A stretch of DNA of 36,048 nucleotides from Akkermansia muciniphila (GCA_945861565.1 CAMAUY010000052.1:1-36048), one strand, 5' to 3'; positions 17,358 to 26,276 are shown, counted from the first letter of the stretch. The notes: generated by a model not told the origin, from the sequence alone. Numbers and translations: made by a program.

Positions 17358-18401
17358 ATGGCCGTCATGCGACGACATTTTGCTTCGGACAATTACGCGG
17401 GGATCTGTCCTGAAGCCTGGGCCGCGTTGGATGAGGCGAATCGGGATCATGCTCCGGCCTACGGCAACGACCGGTGGACGCAGCTCGCGGCAGATCATAT
17501 CCGGGAGCTTTTCGAAACGCCCTGCGAGGTCTTCTTTGTTTTTAACGGGACCGCGGCGAACTCACTTGCCCTGGCGAGTGCGTGCCGGAGCTATCATAGC
17601 GTGCTCTGTCACGAGGTGGCGCACGTCGAGCGGGACGAATGTGGAGCACCCGAGTTCTTTAGCAACGGGACGAAGCTGCTACTCCTTCCCGGCGAGCAGG
17701 GCAAATTGACCCCAGCCGGCATTGAAGAGGCCGTGAAACGGCGGACAGACGTTCATTATCCGAAGCCGCGTCTGGTGACGGTGACGCAGGCGACCGAGGT
17801 GGGCACGCTGTATTCAGCGGCAGATCTTCGGGCGATTGGGGCCATCTCGAAGAAGCTGGGCTTAAAACTGCACATGGATGGTGCGCGGTTTGCGAATGCG
17901 GTCGCTGCCCTCGAAGTCGAGCCGCGGGAGATCACCTGGCAGGCTGGGGTGGATGTTTTGAGCTTTGGCGGGACCAAGAATGGAACGGCGATTGGCGATG
18001 CCGTGGTATTTTTCAATCTGGAGCTTGCAGCCGAGTTTGAGTACCGCTGCAAACAGGCCGGGCAGTTGTGTTCAAAAATGCGCTTCTTGAGTGCGCCCTG
18101 GGTGGGGATGCTGCGGGACGGGGTGTGGCTGAAGCACGCGCGCCATGCCAATGCAATGGCCGTTCTGCTGCACGATCTTGTGGTGGCAGTGCCGGGGGTG
18201 AAGCTTTTGTTTCCGCGCCAGGCGAACAGCGTTTTCGTGGACCTGCCCAAGCCGGTGATTGAGCGGCTTTGGTCGAAGGGCTGGATGTTCTACAATTTCA
18301 TCGGCGAAGGCGGCTGCCGCCTGATGTGTTCGTGGGATACTCAAGAAGAGGAAGTCCGTTCGCTGGCCGCGGATGTGGCCCGGGCGATGGAGGAAACCTA
18401 A
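17358..18401 (+). CDS. Threonine-aldolase-family PLP enzyme (beta-eliminating lyase)
   Basis: 347-aa fold-type I PLP enzyme of the low-specificity L-threonine aldolase family, which cleaves L-threonine or allo-threonine to glycine and acetaldehyde. Landmarks: FASDNYAGICPEAW at the N-terminus, YGNDRWT, FNGTAANSLALAS, LHMDGARFANA with the Asp that contacts the PLP nitrogen, and SFGGTKNG with the Schiff-base Lys. The C-terminal domain ends in MCSWDTQEEEV. Upstream in-frame codons reach into the inverted repeat; ATG 17358 or 17367 (MRRHFASDNYAG) fits the family start. Its stop overlaps the stop of the opposing Nudix gene by 4 nt. Confidence 0.88.
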   Translation: MAVMRRHFASDNYAGICPEAWAALDEANRDHAPAYGNDRWTQLAADHIRELFETPCEVFFVFNGTAANSLALASACRSYHSVLCHEVAHVERDECGAPEFFSNGTKLLLLPGEQGKLTPAGIEEAVKRRTDVHYPKPRLVTVTQATEVGTLYSAADLRAIGAISKKLGLKLHMDGARFANAVAALEVEPREITWQAGVDVLSFGGTKNGTAIGDAVVFFNLELAAEFEYRCKQAGQLCSKMRFLSAPWVGMLRDGVWLKHARHANAMAVLLHDLVVAVPGVKLLFPRQANSVFVDLPKPVIERLWSKGWMFYNFIGEGGCRLMCSWDTQEEEVRSLAADVARAMEET

Positions 18402-18961
18402 CCCGCCGACGAGCGTTGTCGCCACAAGTCGAAGTGGTATAAGGCCACCGCGACGAGGGCGTGTTGGATCCGGCCACTCGAGACCAGATTTCGCAGTTCG
18501 GCGATTGGCACCAACCGCGTGACCAGGTCTTCACCGGGATCAAAATCTACCGCATGCGCGGGGCGACAGTTCTCCACCAGAAGGGTGTGGCACACGTTGC
18601 TCATGATGGCTGCGTTGGGATTGATCCGGCCGATCAACTGCGGGCGTTCGCCAACGTATCCCGTTTCCTCGCGCAATTCCCGCAGCCCCGCTGCCACGGG
18701 GTCGGTTTCGTGGCGATCCATCATCCCGCCGGGAATTTCCAATTCGACGGCGTCCGACCCATGGCGGTACTGCTCGACCATCACGATGCGTTGATCCGGA
18801 GTGATCGCGATGACGTTGACCCAGTTCGTTGTGTCGAGGACGTAGAAGTCGTGCTTCTGGCCCGTGCGCGGGTTGATCTTTACATCCGAGCGAATGCTGA
18901 AGATGCGGAAGTCACCCACGTTCCGGGTCGAGACCGTCGTCCACCGCCGAGGCGAGTCCAC
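18398..18961 (-). CDS. Nudix hydrolase (ADP-ribose pyrophosphatase-like)
   Basis: 187-aa cytoplasmic Nudix enzyme that would split a nucleoside diphosphate linked to another group. The Nudix box is GGMMDRHETDPVAAGLRELR followed by EETGY; it has one residue more than the canonical spacing between Glu and REL, a variant found in some ADP-ribose-type members. The preceding VEQYRHGSDAVELEIPGG is typical of NudF-like ADP-sugar pyrophosphatases. The GTG at 18961 is preferred because it follows the stop of a 27-aa hydrophobic ORF by 2 nt. The frame could also start at an ATG at 19066, but the extra 35 residues look non-coding. Tail-to-tail with the aldolase gene. Confidence 0.85.
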   Translation of the reverse strand: MDSPRRWTTVSTRNVGDFRIFSIRSDVKINPRTGQKHDFYVLDTTNWVNVIAITPDQRIVMVEQYRHGSDAVELEIPGGMMDRHETDPVAAGLRELREETGYVGERPQLIGRINPNAAIMSNVCHTLLVENCRPAHAVDFDPGEDLVTRLVPIAELRNLVSSGRIQHALVAVALYHFDLWRQRSSAG

Positions 18962-18963
18962 GT

Positions 18964-19047
18964 TTATTTCAGGGTTGCCTTGTCGACGATCTTGCCGAGC
19001 GCAAGGCAGAGACTCAGGAGCAATAGCAGCGAACAACGCGTAGTCAT
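18964..19047 (-). CDS. 27-aa hydrophobic mini-protein upstream of the Nudix gene
   Basis: A minus-strand ATG (complement of 19045-19047) opens a 27-codon frame ending in TAA 2 nt before the GTG of the Nudix gene. It reads MTTRCSLLLLLSLCLALG then KIVDKATLK: a short basic start, one strongly hydrophobic helix and a charged tail, the pattern of a small membrane peptide or a signal-like leader. The tight spacing suggests translational coupling. No Shine-Dalgarno is evident. The leucine-rich frame competes with an N-terminal extension of the Nudix protein, so one of the two readings is wrong. Confidence 0.45.
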   Translation of the reverse strand: MTTRCSLLLLLSLCLALGKIVDKATLK

Positions 19048-19110
19048 AGCGGCGGCAGGAAGCCATGAACTGAAATCCGTGTCACGAAAAAGTGGTGGGC
19101 AAATGTGGAC

Positions 19111-21042
19111 CTACGGTTTTCTGGCGCGAGGCTTTTGCGACAGACGGTGCAGTCGATTGAGAACCAGACCGCCTGGAATGAGGTCCGGTTGGGTGTCGCC
19201 CGGCCAGGTTACTTCCACGAGATCCACGACGGTGTTTGTGCCGAGGCCGAACGTTAGTTCGAGTTCGCTTTGCGAGAGGTAACTCCGGGTGGGCATGACG
19301 TGTCGCCATTGGGATTCTCTCCCTGCGACGACGTGCACCCAGGCGCCAATGGCTTCGCGATTGGATGAGGTACCTTGCAGTTTTATTCGGAGCCAGTGGG
19401 GCCCGGGGGTGAGATCATTTCGGAGGAGAACAGGTGAGCCGTTCAGGGAAGTGAACACACAGTCCAAATCGCCGTCCCCATCCAGATCGGCAAACGCACC
19501 GCCACGCCCCACGATCGGGCGGAAGAGATCGGAGCCTGCTTCATTCGTGCCGACTGTCAGCATTCCGGTGGCCCCGGCATTCCAGTAAAGTTGGGCGGAC
19601 TGCTCGTACCGTTGGCCGTGCTGGATTTTGCCAATTTCCTCCTCGAGATGCCCGTTGACGGTCATCAGGTCCAATCGGCCGTCGAGATCGTAGTCGAGGA
19701 AGAAGACGCCGAATTTCAGCGCGTCACGGCTGGGCCCGCCGATGCCCCACGAAATCGCCTCATCGTTGAAAAGCATCGGGTCGTTCTGGGCCACGTAGAA
19801 CGCCGTCATTTCGTTGGCGAAATTTCCAATGGCCACGGCGATCTGGCCGTCGTGGGTGAAGCGGACCGCATCGATACCCATGGCCCCGCGGGTATTTCCG
19901 TAGCTGTCGAAGGCCATCCCGCTGACCGCGCCCACTTCCCTGAAGGTGCCATTGCGCTGATTTTCGAAAACAAAGTTTTGCACGGTGTCGTTCGCGACGA
20001 CGAGGTCGATCCAACCGTCGCCATTGAGGTCAATCGGCACGACGCCAAGGGTCTTGGCGGCGGGAACACCGGTGTTGGAGTTCTTGACCTGCACGCCTGC
20101 GGCGGCGGAGATATCCGTGAAGTGCCCCTCGCCGTCATTGCGGTAGAGATGCGGGAACGCACCCTGAAAATTCATGGGCGGCCCGTAGGCGCGCGCGCCT
20201 CCGGTTAGCTTGTAGCCCACCTCGGCGTCAATCTCGCGCGACCAGCGCACATAGTTTCCGACATACAGATCCAGGTCGCCGTCATTATCGAAGTCGAACC
20301 ACGCCGCCGCCGTGCTCCAGTCCCGCGACTCCCCTCCGATCCCGGCCGCAGTGGTTGCGTCGTGGAACGAGATTCCGCCTTCGTTGTGCAGCAAGCGCGC
20401 GCCGCCAATGCCCGTGATCAGCACGTCAACCCAGCCATCTCCGTCGTAATCGCCGGCCGCCACTCCCATTCCATAGAACGATCGTTCCAAGTCGGGGATA
20501 CCGCTGACCGGCGTGAAATGAATGGGACCACCCGGTTCCGTGTCGTTCTGGTAAAGGACGATTCCTGGCACGCGGGAAGACTCCGTGGAGGATTGCTTCC
20601 AGGGCCACGGAGCGGAATTCACAAACAGGAGGTCGGGGTCGCCGTCGTTGTCAAAATCGAAAAACGCAACGCCGCCGCCCATCGTTTCAGGCAACAACTT
20701 TTCACCGGTGGCGCCATTGTTGTGGCGAAAGCGGATTCCTGCCGCCGCTGTAATGTCCGTAAATGGAACGCGCGGGACCATGGCGCGGGTGGTGTTGGTG
20801 ACTTGAGCGGGAGCCGAGATCCGAGTGACTCTTAGCAGTCCGGCCTTTTTCGGAACGGTAAGAACGTAATAGCCCAGGGCACCCAGTCCGAGCAATAGGA
20901 CGAGGAGGATGGCGGACACTCGGAGTCCACGTCCCATCGCGGCCGCATCCTGGACGACGATATCCTCAGGCTCGGGCGTTGGAGACGATGGCATTTGGGG
21001 TGAGGGTGAATTCGGAGGAGCCGAGGCATGCGTCCATTTCAC
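19111..21042 (-). CDS. Membrane-anchored FG-GAP/VCBS repeat protein with ASPIC/UnbV domain
   Basis: 643-aa protein of the CRTAC1/ASPIC-UnbV type. One TM (about residues 44-63) follows a proline-rich cytoplasmic tail, so the body is extracytoplasmic. At least six calcium-binding FG-GAP/VCBS motifs form a likely beta-propeller: FDFDNDGDPDLLFVN, DYDGDGWVDVL, FDFDNDGDLDLYVGN, DLNGDGWIDLVV, DYDLDGRLDLMTVNG and DLDGDGDLDCVF. The C-terminal ASPIC/UnbV domain shows NREAIGAWVHVVAG, SYLSQSELELTFGLG and VEVTWPGDTQ. Its GTG start overlaps the stop of the multihaem cytochrome gene by 4 nt (21039-21042), implying a joint function at the cell envelope. The biochemical role is unknown. Confidence 0.92.
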   Translation of the reverse strand: MKWTHASAPPNSPSPQMPSSPTPEPEDIVVQDAAAMGRGLRVSAILLVLLLGLGALGYYVLTVPKKAGLLRVTRISAPAQVTNTTRAMVPRVPFTDITAAAGIRFRHNNGATGEKLLPETMGGGVAFFDFDNDGDPDLLFVNSAPWPWKQSSTESSRVPGIVLYQNDTEPGGPIHFTPVSGIPDLERSFYGMGVAAGDYDGDGWVDVLITGIGGARLLHNEGGISFHDATTAAGIGGESRDWSTAAAWFDFDNDGDLDLYVGNYVRWSREIDAEVGYKLTGGARAYGPPMNFQGAFPHLYRNDGEGHFTDISAAAGVQVKNSNTGVPAAKTLGVVPIDLNGDGWIDLVVANDTVQNFVFENQRNGTFREVGAVSGMAFDSYGNTRGAMGIDAVRFTHDGQIAVAIGNFANEMTAFYVAQNDPMLFNDEAISWGIGGPSRDALKFGVFFLDYDLDGRLDLMTVNGHLEEEIGKIQHGQRYEQSAQLYWNAGATGMLTVGTNEAGSDLFRPIVGRGGAFADLDGDGDLDCVFTSLNGSPVLLRNDLTPGPHWLRIKLQGTSSNREAIGAWVHVVAGRESQWRHVMPTRSYLSQSELELTFGLGTNTVVDLVEVTWPGDTQPDLIPGGLVLNRLHRLSQKPRARKP

Positions 21043-23927
21043 GGATTGGCGACGTCGCTAAGCGGCAACTCCGGGGCACCCGGGCGCTGCAAATCGTATA
21101 GGACGATAGCCTGCGCGGCATGATCTGCCGCCGCATCGCGTCGTCGCGCCGCCGAGACCGCCTGGTCTCGGGCGTTGGGATCCTCCCGGTAGCGGTCGTG
21201 CCGCTGGCGGTGGTGTTCCGCCCGCTCGCGGTTGCCGAGCAACCCGTGAATAAGACCGAGATTGTGGTGGGCCGTGACATTTTCGGTGTCAATCGTCAAC
21301 GTATGCTCAAAGCGCTGGACGGCCGCGAGCAGGAATTCCCTTTGCCGGGGCGGATCGGACCGCTCCATCTTGGCGCGTTCGAACAAGGTTTGCCCGAGTT
21401 CATTGATCACTTCGTAGTCGCGACTGAAGTCTAGGCCCCGGGCTTCCAGCGCCGGGTAGCGATCCTCGAGAATGCTGGTGAGTTCCGAGACAGCCTGATC
21501 CAAAAATCCATTCTGTTTGTTCACGAGCGCATTGAGCCAGGCGATCGTCCAACGGTTGCCGGGCGGATTGAATCGATTGGTGTCGTTGGCCCGTTGCAGT
21601 GCGGATACCGCGTCGGAGAGCCTTCCCTCCTTGAAATAAACGCGGGCGAGATTCAGCGGACCCTCGGCGCGTCCCAAGGATTCAACCTGTTGAAACGCCT
21701 GGGCGGCCTGCACCAGCTCTCCCTTTTCACTGCCTTTGTCGCCCTTCAGGAGCAGGCCGATGCCGTAGTCGTTCCAGCGTTGCCATTCCGGAATTGCGGA
21801 GGGAGGGTTGGATGCCAGCAGCGCTGTCCCGCCCTCGATTTCAAAGGTGATCCGGTCGGAGGCCATGACCGTGATTGGCAAATCATTGGTGACAACCAAC
21901 GGACCCTGGATCGAGTAGTTGGTGGCATAAACGTAATTAAAGTAGATCGTGTCGAACTTCCGGTAGTTGAGTTTCACCTCCACGGTCAGGGGTGCCTGTT
22001 GTCCGGGTGGAACGGTGAAACGGTAGTGCACGACATGCGCCGCTCCGGGCGGAATCTGGTTGTTGTATAGCGGCACAAAAATATCCTGCGCATTGCGTCG
22101 GTCGATGCGTTTACCGTTCTTGTCCAGCATATAGACATTGACAAAATGCGACCAGGGGTCGACCTCCCGGTGGGGTCCCACGCCTCCACTGCGCCCGAAA
22201 ACACGGCCCGTGTTATCGGTCATGCGGGCGTCGACCCACAATTCATTCGAGTCGACGGTTCCCTGGGTCAGGGGATGTCCCAGTTTTACGGTGCGGAGCA
22301 CGGCCTCCAGGAGGTAGGCGCGTCCGGGCTTGAGGCGTGGGACCTGCGGGCGCAACGGGGCCTGGAGCGGGCTGTCCACGGCTCCGCCCTCTTTCACGCC
22401 GAAAAGGTCGAGGCGGACCGAGTCCTTTAACATTTCCTGATGCTGGCGGATGATGTCGGCTCGAATTTCCGGAGTGACGTCGCGCACGTGTGCCAGGCCG
22501 GTATTGGCGCCCGGGAACAGATGGTTGTGCACGGATCGATAATCGTTGGTGCCATAGAAGCGAGCGGCGAAATCCTCGGACTTCTGCAAAGGCATGTGGC
22601 ATTCCGCGCAATTCCTTTTCGCCTTCTCGGGATAGTAGAAGCTGCGAGCATTGACGCCGGAGACGCCGGAGAGCAGGAAAGTGTCATAATGATTCTGGCC
22701 ACGAAGAAATGTCTTATAATGATTTACTTCGTAGGGAATGCCGACTTTGTGACAGGTCGAGCAGAACTCGGCGGTCTTGTGGAAATCTTTTAAGAAGGTT
22801 TTCTTGTGGAAGGCGGGCTTGCCCTTAATGAGCTGCTTATTGAGAAAAAAGAGGAGGGAGTTCGTTTCCGCAAAGGCGAACGGATAGTGGATTGGCTCCT
22901 CGATCGTATAGTTGGCATTCCCGACCGGTCCCTTGTCCGATCCTTCGAGTGAGGTGATGGAATGGCAACTGACGCAGGTGATGCCGGCCGTGGCGGTGGG
23001 GTGCCGCCGGACGTCGAACTGCGGATCATCGAATGCGCCGCTGAAGAACGGGACGGGATCGTGACACCCGGCACACCAGCGGGATCCCTGGACTGATCCG
23101 TCGCGGGCGAGGAGTTGAGCGCGCGTTTCCTGAATGCTGAAGAGATAGAACGGATTGTTGAACGAGCTGAAGCGGTGGGCGGAATGGAGCCAACCCTGGT
23201 AAACATCCTGATGGCACTCGAGGCAGTACTCGTTATTCATCAACGTGGCGGCCGGGATGAAGTTTCCGGTCGCAGTGCGGGCGCTGCTGGGACGGAAGTA
23301 TTTGTCGCCATCCTTCGGTCCGCGAACGTTCCAAACGCGGGGGTCGTGTCGGTGGAGAGCGATCATGGCGGTGACGGCGGCCCCGGCGGCCGAGACCCAG
23401 ATGATCCCGATCTTCCAACGAATCCTGGGACCCGCCAGACGGTGCAGGATGTAAAGCCAGATGCAGAGCAACGGCGTGATGACGTGGGCCCAATAGGAGG
23501 CGGCGCGGGCGTTGGGGCTTCTGACCTGGAGCACTTCGAGGCCTTCGAATTGCATGAGCACGATTCCCGAACCCAAGAGCACCAGACTTATTCCGAAGAG
23601 GGTGTAGCCGACCCAGACCGCCTTTCGGTTGGATCGGTTCCACGCATTCCGGATATGGAAAAAATTAAAGGCTACGAACGGGAGGACGAAGAGACCCCCG
23701 AGGACGAGATGGGCCAGGAATTGCAGTTGATAGAAATAATTCTGATAGCGGACCCCCTGCTTCCGTTCGAACCACTCGATGATCGTGATGGCCAGCAAGT
23801 AGGCAGAATTGGCGCCGAGTACGGCGAGCATTCCCCAGACGACACCGAGGAGAGTCCGCAGGCGCGGGCTGACCGCGCTTACATACTGCTTCGGGGGTGA
23901 AGTTGGAGCTGGTATTGGCAGATCCAT
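21039..23927 (-). CDS. Membrane pentahaem c cytochrome with TPR tail
   Basis: 962-aa protein in three parts. Residues 24-192 hold five TM helices with several membrane His residues, recalling cytochrome-b-like quinone modules. The middle part carries five CXXCH sites: CLECH (about 235), CAGCH (285), CVSCH (318), CSTCH (about 394) and CAECH (about 442), with extra His residues (HSAHRF, HNHLFPG) as possible distal ligands. The last ~250 residues look like TPR helices (LNLARVYFKEGRLSDAVSALQ, HHNLGLIHGLLGNRERAEHH). A multihaem domain fused to membrane helices suggests electron flow between quinone and the periplasm, but the substrate is unknown. ATG 23927 is chosen because an upstream in-frame start would add a Cys-rich stretch that looks non-coding. 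Confidence 0.88.
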   Translation of the reverse strand: MDLPIPAPTSPPKQYVSAVSPRLRTLLGVVWGMLAVLGANSAYLLAITIIEWFERKQGVRYQNYFYQLQFLAHLVLGGLFVLPFVAFNFFHIRNAWNRSNRKAVWVGYTLFGISLVLLGSGIVLMQFEGLEVLQVRSPNARAASYWAHVITPLLCIWLYILHRLAGPRIRWKIGIIWVSAAGAAVTAMIALHRHDPRVWNVRGPKDGDKYFRPSSARTATGNFIPAATLMNNEYCLECHQDVYQGWLHSAHRFSSFNNPFYLFSIQETRAQLLARDGSVQGSRWCAGCHDPVPFFSGAFDDPQFDVRRHPTATAGITCVSCHSITSLEGSDKGPVGNANYTIEEPIHYPFAFAETNSLLFFLNKQLIKGKPAFHKKTFLKDFHKTAEFCSTCHKVGIPYEVNHYKTFLRGQNHYDTFLLSGVSGVNARSFYYPEKAKRNCAECHMPLQKSEDFAARFYGTNDYRSVHNHLFPGANTGLAHVRDVTPEIRADIIRQHQEMLKDSVRLDLFGVKEGGAVDSPLQAPLRPQVPRLKPGRAYLLEAVLRTVKLGHPLTQGTVDSNELWVDARMTDNTGRVFGRSGGVGPHREVDPWSHFVNVYMLDKNGKRIDRRNAQDIFVPLYNNQIPPGAAHVVHYRFTVPPGQQAPLTVEVKLNYRKFDTIYFNYVYATNYSIQGPLVVTNDLPITVMASDRITFEIEGGTALLASNPPSAIPEWQRWNDYGIGLLLKGDKGSEKGELVQAAQAFQQVESLGRAEGPLNLARVYFKEGRLSDAVSALQRANDTNRFNPPGNRWTIAWLNALVNKQNGFLDQAVSELTSILEDRYPALEARGLDFSRDYEVINELGQTLFERAKMERSDPPRQREFLLAAVQRFEHTLTIDTENVTAHHNLGLIHGLLGNRERAEHHRQRHDRYREDPNARDQAVSAARRRDAAADHAAQAIVLYDLQRPGAPELPLSDVANP

Positions 23928-24298
23928 CAGCGGTTCACGATGGCAACACAAATGTGAATCGCAAGCATCTATCCTGAGCATCTATCCTGAGATTGAGGGG
24001 CGACCGGTCCGTTCCTGGGGGTGAACTGGATCACTCTGAGAGGAAGAACCGCAGATGAACACGGACTGACACGGATGAAATGAAGCCGCTGCCTTTGACC
24101 TTCGGATTGAGCTCGTGGACGCTGCCCAAGTGACTGGAATCAGTGTCTATCGGCGTTCATCCGTGGTTCCAACTCCGGTTTCCAGGGCGATTAGACGCAA
24201 AAGATCGCAAAGAACCCTGAGAAAAGGAATGTCCCGAGCTGAAGTCAGAATGAGAATTGCTCGTCGGTGCTCCCCGTGTACCGTTTGCCCCATCACAG
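23928..24298. other. Gene-free divergent region with direct and inverted repeats
   Basis: This 371-bp stretch separates the divergent cytochrome and mannosyltransferase genes and should hold both promoters. It contains a perfect 13-bp tandem duplication CATCTATCCTGAG (23966-23978 and 23979-23991) and an imperfect inverted repeat (24046-24072 with 24143-24169). No convincing gene is present. Confidence 0.6.
24046..24169. repeat. Imperfect inverted repeat of the ACCACGGATGAACAC type
   Basis: The arms 24046-24072 (GAACCGCAGATGAACACGG...) and 24143-24169 (complement GAACCACGGATGAACGCCG...) match at 21 of 27 positions. ACACGGA(C/T)G also recurs within the left side. Such sequences look like a decayed dispersed intergenic repeat. 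Confidence 0.5.
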
Positions 24299-25039
24299 AT
24301 GGCAGCCGAGTCGCTCATCATCATTCCCACGTACAACGAACGGGAGAATTTACCTGGCATCGTTCAGCGCCTTATGGCGTTGCCCGTGGAGGTGGATGCG
24401 CTCGTCGTGGACGATGGATCGCCGGATGGCACGGGCTGTCTGGCCGATGAAATCGCCTCCGTGAATCCGCGAATTCACGTGTTGCATCGGGCGGAAAAGA
24501 ATGGTCTGGGACGGGCTTACATTGCGGGGTTTGAATGGGCCTTAAAGCAGCCCTACGAATTTATCTTTGAGATGGATGCGGATTTTTCTCACAACCCCGG
24601 GGACATTCCGCGTTTGCTCGATGCGGCCTGCGAGCAGAAGGCAGACTTGGTCGTCGGTTCGCGCTACAGCAATGGGATCCGGGTGATCAATTGGCCACTA
24701 CAACGGCTCCTCTTGAGCATGAGTGCGGCCCGGTATGTGCAGCTGATCACCGGCATGCCGGTCACCGATCCGACCGGTGGATTCAAATGCTTTCGGCGGG
24801 CGACTCTTGCTGCCATTGACCTCCCGACGGTGCAGTCCAACGGCTATAGCTTTCAGATTGAGCTAACGCACCGCGTCTGGCGGAAGGGAATGAAGATTGC
24901 CGAGGTGCCGATTATTTTCACGGACCGTTTCCAAGGATCCTCCAAGATGTCCGGGGGCATCGTCCAGGAGGCCCTCATCATGGTCTGGAAACTTTGGTGG
25001 CAAAACGGCCTTCGCCGCTCGCCGCGAGTCGGGTCTTAG
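24299..25039 (+). CDS. Polyprenol-phosphate mannosyltransferase-like GT2 glycosyltransferase (DPM1 type)
   Basis: 246-aa family 2 glycosyltransferase of the dolichol/polyprenol monophosphate mannose synthase type, which transfers a sugar from a nucleotide donor (GDP-mannose in known members) to a lipid phosphate at the cytoplasmic membrane face. It starts MAAESLIIIPTYNERENLPGI; the donor/metal motifs are VDDGSPDGTG and EMDADFSHNP, then GSRYSNG, PVTDPTGGFKCFRR and EVPIIFTDRFQGSSKMS. No TM helices follow the catalytic domain, unlike the GT2 members with C-terminal membrane anchors, so it is the short soluble form. It converges with leuB. The sugar and acceptor cannot be read from sequence. Confidence 0.9.
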   Translation: MAAESLIIIPTYNERENLPGIVQRLMALPVEVDALVVDDGSPDGTGCLADEIASVNPRIHVLHRAEKNGLGRAYIAGFEWALKQPYEFIFEMDADFSHNPGDIPRLLDAACEQKADLVVGSRYSNGIRVINWPLQRLLLSMSAARYVQLITGMPVTDPTGGFKCFRRATLAAIDLPTVQSNGYSFQIELTHRVWRKGMKIAEVPIIFTDRFQGSSKMSGGIVQEALIMVWKLWWQNGLRRSPRVGS

Positions 25040-25064
25040 GCATGGGGAAGCCTTCCGCCGTGAT

Positions 25065-26174
25065 TTAAATCGCTGCGGCGATGGCGTCACCCATCTCACG
25101 GGTGCCCACCCTGCGGGCAGCGGGATCGGCTGGATTAAAAATGTCCCCGGTCCGAAGTCCGTCCCGGATCACCTGACCGACCGCCGCTTCGATGGCTGCC
25201 GCTGGCTCGGTCAGTCCCAAGCTATATCGAAACAGCAGGGCGACCGAAAGAATCTGAGCAATGGGGTTTGCGAGGTTCTTGCCGGCGATGTCGGGAGCGG
25301 TCCCGCCCGCCGGTTCGTAGAAGCCGAAAGTGCGGCCGGCGGTCGTGGTTCCCAAGCTGGCGCTGGGCAGCATTCCGAGAGAACCGGCCAGTGCGGCGGC
25401 CTCGTCGCTGAGAATGTCACCAAACATATTTTCGCACAGCATGACATCAAACTGCGTGGGCCGTAACATCAGTTGCATCGCCGCGTTGTCCACAAACATA
25501 TGCTCCAACGTGACGTCCGGATACTCACTTCCAATGCGGCTGACCACGTCCCGCCAGAGTACGCCGTTCTCGAGCACATTCGCCTTGTCGATGCTGGTGA
25601 CCTTTTTTCGACGCAGCCGGGCAGCCTGGAACGCGACGCGTGCAATCCGTTCGATCTCGGGCGTTGTGTAAACCATGGTATCGATGGCGCGGTGGCCTCC
25701 CGGGATTTCTTCCGTCTTCTTGGGCTGGCCGAAGTACATTCCTCCGGTGAGTTCACGGACGACGAGGATGTCGATACCGTCCCCCTGCCGCTCCGGTCGA
25801 AGGGGGCAGGCATGGGCGAGAGCCTTGGGGAGTTGGACTGGGCGCAGGTTCGCGAACAGGCTAAACTCCTTGCGAATACGGAGCAACGCGGCGCGTTCCG
25901 GTCGTTCTTCCTTGGAAATGGTGGGATCACGGTCCGGCAGGCCGACGGATCCGAACAGGATCGCATCGGATCGGCGGCTGAGGTCGAGCGTGGCATCGGG
26001 CAACGCCTTACCGGCGGCGTCGATTCCGGCCCACCCTACGGGAGCTTCGGTGACTTCGATCTGCAGTTGAAACCTCTTTCCGACGGCGCGAAGCACTTTG
26101 AGCGCCTCGCACATCACTTCAGGTCCAATGCCGTCCCCGGCGAGCGCGGCGATTCGAATGGTCGACGTATTCAT
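25065..26174 (-). CDS. leuB: 3-isopropylmalate dehydrogenase
   Basis: 369-aa NAD-dependent enzyme of leucine biosynthesis that oxidises and decarboxylates 3-isopropylmalate to 2-oxoisocaproate. The family stations are all present: AALAGDGIGPEV, LLRIRKEFSLFANLRPVQ, VRELTGGMYFGQPK, the catalytic Lys in SIDKANVLENGVLWRDVV, the Asp cluster in MLCENMFGDILSDEAAALAG, and the NAD site EPAGGTAPDIAGKNLANP, close to the E. coli LeuB version. The upstream 35 in-frame codons reach toward the palindrome and look non-coding; ATG 26174 (MNTSTIRIAALAGDG) is the family start. No other leu gene is adjacent. It is divergent from the methyltransferase gene. Confidence 0.96.
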   Translation of the reverse strand: MNTSTIRIAALAGDGIGPEVMCEALKVLRAVGKRFQLQIEVTEAPVGWAGIDAAGKALPDATLDLSRRSDAILFGSVGLPDRDPTISKEERPERAALLRIRKEFSLFANLRPVQLPKALAHACPLRPERQGDGIDILVVRELTGGMYFGQPKKTEEIPGGHRAIDTMVYTTPEIERIARVAFQAARLRRKKVTSIDKANVLENGVLWRDVVSRIGSEYPDVTLEHMFVDNAAMQLMLRPTQFDVMLCENMFGDILSDEAAALAGSLGMLPSASLGTTTAGRTFGFYEPAGGTAPDIAGKNLANPIAQILSVALLFRYSLGLTEPAAAIEAAVGQVIRDGLRTGDIFNPADPAARRVGTREMGDAIAAAI

Positions 26175-26276
26175 GAAGGCACGAAGTTTGCGGATGCGGG
26201 CGCGGCAGGGAAGGAATTTTTGAACGGGGCGGAAAGTCCCGCTTCGAAACGCTCGTGGCGTGGCGCCTCTCTGAGG

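Noticed and set aside
16996..17358. Minus-strand 120-codon frame over the long inverted repeat
   Set aside because: The translation is generated by the palindromic repeat arms and is Arg/Pro/Gly rich, so it is a repeat artefact.
18398..18961. One-residue-longer Nudix box as a sign of inactivity
   Set aside because: The catalytic Glu pair (REL.EE.G) is intact and this spacing is seen in active Nudix subfamilies.
23115..23900. 261-codon plus-strand frame opposite the multihaem cytochrome
   Set aside because: It mirrors the membrane region of a gene with clear TM helices and CXXCH sites; the composition (acidic, Gly/Asp rich) is that of an antisense shadow.
25065..26174. Apparent loss of the His in the LeuB NAD-site motif (AGG instead of HG)
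   Set aside because: E. coli LeuB has the same EPAGG-type motif, so this is a normal variant and not a defect.
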